64,000 bases of DNA from Lucinisca nassula (Eukaryota > Mollusca > Bivalvia > Lucinida > Lucinidae): NCBI GenBank assembly GCA_963580285.1, contig CAUZLF010000709.1:1-64000 (forward strand). Reading direction: 5' to 3'. The position numbers and the translations under genes are program-made. The notes under the pieces are model-generated. The model was not told the DNA's origin. It was given only the letters and a program-made list of their open reading frames with translations, and did not search any database. Shown here one piece after another: positions 62,697 to 64,000 of the stretch; positions within the stretch are counted from its first letter, which is position 1; each line of letters begins with the position of its first letter.

Positions 62697-62796
62697 CAAA
62701 CTAAAAATCATCTTCTCAGTCACCATATGCCTTATCAGACTGAGACGTTATGGAAATATTAACCATGTTTGCCTTAACAGGTCATATGGTTTTTAT

Positions 62797-64000
62797 CCCC
62801 CGACCGAATATGTTCGGACGATGTAGCGATCAGCCTTGCGACCGTCTGTCCGGCTGGTTGTTCATCTGTATGTCCGTCCCTTGACGCTACATTGTGATGG
62901 CCATAACTCCAATACCCTTTGAGATTCATTGATGGTTCTTGGTACAATTGTTCACAAGGCTCAGACGGTGTGTCATGTGCAAGAACTAGATCTCTAGCTG
63001 CCCTAGTTTTAGAGTTATCTCCCCTTTTAATGAAATACAATGACTACCTTGTGATGGCCATAACTCCAATACCCTTTGAGATCTATTGGTACTTGCACAG
63101 TTGTTCACAAGGCTGAGAGGCTCGTCATGCTCAAGAAGCACAACTCTGGCTGCCATGGTTTTTTAGTTTTTTCCCCTTCCAATAAAATAAAGCGACCAGC
63201 TTGTGATGACCATATCTCCAATCCCTTTTGAGATATATTGAAGGTACCTGGCACAGTTCACAAGGCTGAGACTGCATGCCACGGGCAAGAACCACAACTG
63301 TGAGTGCCATTGTTTTGTTAGTTATCTCCCCTTCCAATAAAATAGAATCACTACCTAGTGTTGGGGATATCGCCAATACTCTTTGAGATATATTGATGGT
63401 ACAGTTGTACATGAGGTTATGCAGGCGTGTCGTGTGCAAGAACCACGACTCTTGGTGCCCTGTTTTTTTTTAATTATCTCCCCTGACAATATAACTTTGT
63501 GATGGCCATAACTCCAATACCCTTGGAGATATATTGATGGTACTTGGCACAATTGTGAACAAGGTGGAGACGGCGTGTCATGCCTAAGAACCACAACTCT
63601 GGATGCTAGGTTATTTGAGTTATCTCCCCTTCCAATATTATATTATGACCACCTTGTGATCACCATACCTCCAGTACCCTTTGAGACATAGTGATGGTAC
63701 TTGTTGGAGATGTACATGAGGTTAAGCAGGTGTGTCATGCGCAAGAATTACAACTTTGGGTGCCCTGGTTTTTTATTTATTTCCCCTGACAATATAACCT
63801 TGTGATGGCCATAACTCAATACCATTTGAGATATATTGAAGGAACTTGACACAATTGTATATAAGGTATAGAAGGCATGCGCAAGAACTACAACTCTTTG
63901 TGCTGTGGTATTTGAGTTATCCCCCATTTCAATATAACAGTATGACCACCTTGTGATACCATATCTCCAATACCCTTTGAGACTTATTGATAATACTTGG
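62797..64000 (+). mobile_element. Helentron-like element, family D, runs off right edge
   Basis: Opens TATCCCCCGACCGAATATGTTCGG (a 5' hairpin). Then seven or more tandem units of about 150-160 bp share TTGTGATGGCCATAACTCCA, CCTTTGAGATATATTGATGG, GTGTCATGTGCAAGAAC and GTTATCTCCCCTTCCAATA. The 3' end is not in the window. Several unit-length open frames on both strands are by-products. Confidence 0.8.

Larger units (their letters stand above)
40127..64000 (+). other. KDZ transposase-like gene, partial (runs off right edge)
   Basis: At least eight coding exons (40127-40331, 43558-43805, 46446-46554, 47789-48015, 50288-50416, 55082-55249, 59353-59489, 61304-61412), all GT-AG, all phase-compatible, no internal stop. 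Joined, they give about 395 residues. Motifs in KDZ order: a Cys-rich CxC-type finger (CQKCG ... CLDCSN ... YYCKQCSMEVH ... VW), CPCEKEALTVLRYGFWPATP, LSVKSFCEALDY, YRTVV ... EYRFHR, CPAC, SMDANFGLVHK (first catalytic Asp), TGVFGSVCKHDHPMKF and YDIACMLHRHL (second Asp). The last third, with the catalytic Glu, must lie beyond 64000. KDZ proteins are DDE transposases. The long introns and intact frame suggest either an intron-rich KDZ element or a host-domesticated copy. Confidence 0.85.

Noticed and set aside
62774..63594. Several 60-100 codon frames on both strands
   Set aside because: They repeat with the period of the family D tandem units and have no domain.

Overview
The window looks like nuclear DNA of a mollusc, most likely a bivalve. 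It is AT-rich and full of introns and repeats, with no operons. The repeat set fits bivalves: SINEs whose 3' end reads GACGTTAAACCTCAAAT followed by AAAC units, tRNA-headed SINEs, non-autonomous Helitron/Helentron-like elements with internal tandem arrays (like the 'pearl' elements of oysters and clams), a Penelope-like reverse transcriptase relic and a Tc1-like relic. The species is inferred, not proven. I see no rRNA gene, no functional tRNA gene, no CRISPR array and no bacterial signal.

Layout. 1-2.6 kb and 18-20.7 kb: two inverted 1.09-kb arms (1231-2323 and 19635-20728) frame the first third. Inside them lies a 15.3-kb DNA transposon (2649-17977) with about 180-bp terminal inverted repeats and a perfect 9-bp target-site duplication, the size typical of Mutator-like elements (MULEs). 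It carries one long open frame (5753-10273) with a coding minisatellite, a MULE transposase, a SWIM zinc finger, a Ulp1/C48-type protease and a C-terminal PHD finger. Two upstream exons encode the start of an SGNH-type esterase. A second inverted repeat of about 592 bp (3088-3679 / 10432-11026) immediately flanks this coding block. Palindromic MITEs of one family are packed through 0.3-22.5 kb.

21-31 kb: transposon debris. It includes a complete TTAA-flanked palindromic MITE, a Tc1-like element split by a Helentron-like insertion, a Penelope-like RT relic, a 2-kb element made of tandem blocks, and a tRNA-derived SINE with a 17-bp target duplication.

31-39 kb: a promoter-like patch, a 1.16-kb palindrome, then a near-identical 1.64-kb tandem duplication carrying two phase-1 exons. 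A terminal exon with a stop codon (38645-38727) and a poly(A) signal follow. This could be a small host gene of unknown function.

40-64 kb: a plus-strand, intron-rich gene of which at least eight coding exons lie in the window (40127-61412). It encodes a KDZ (Kyakuja-Dileera-Zisupton) transposase-like protein, intact in frame and at every splice junction seen, and it runs off the right edge. Its introns hold many SINEs and several families of Helentron-like elements. These families share one 3' design: a short perfect hairpin, then CTAG or CTTG, then T.

The two transposase-like genes are the main coding content. Everything else is best read as nested mobile DNA, and the order of insertion can often be worked out.
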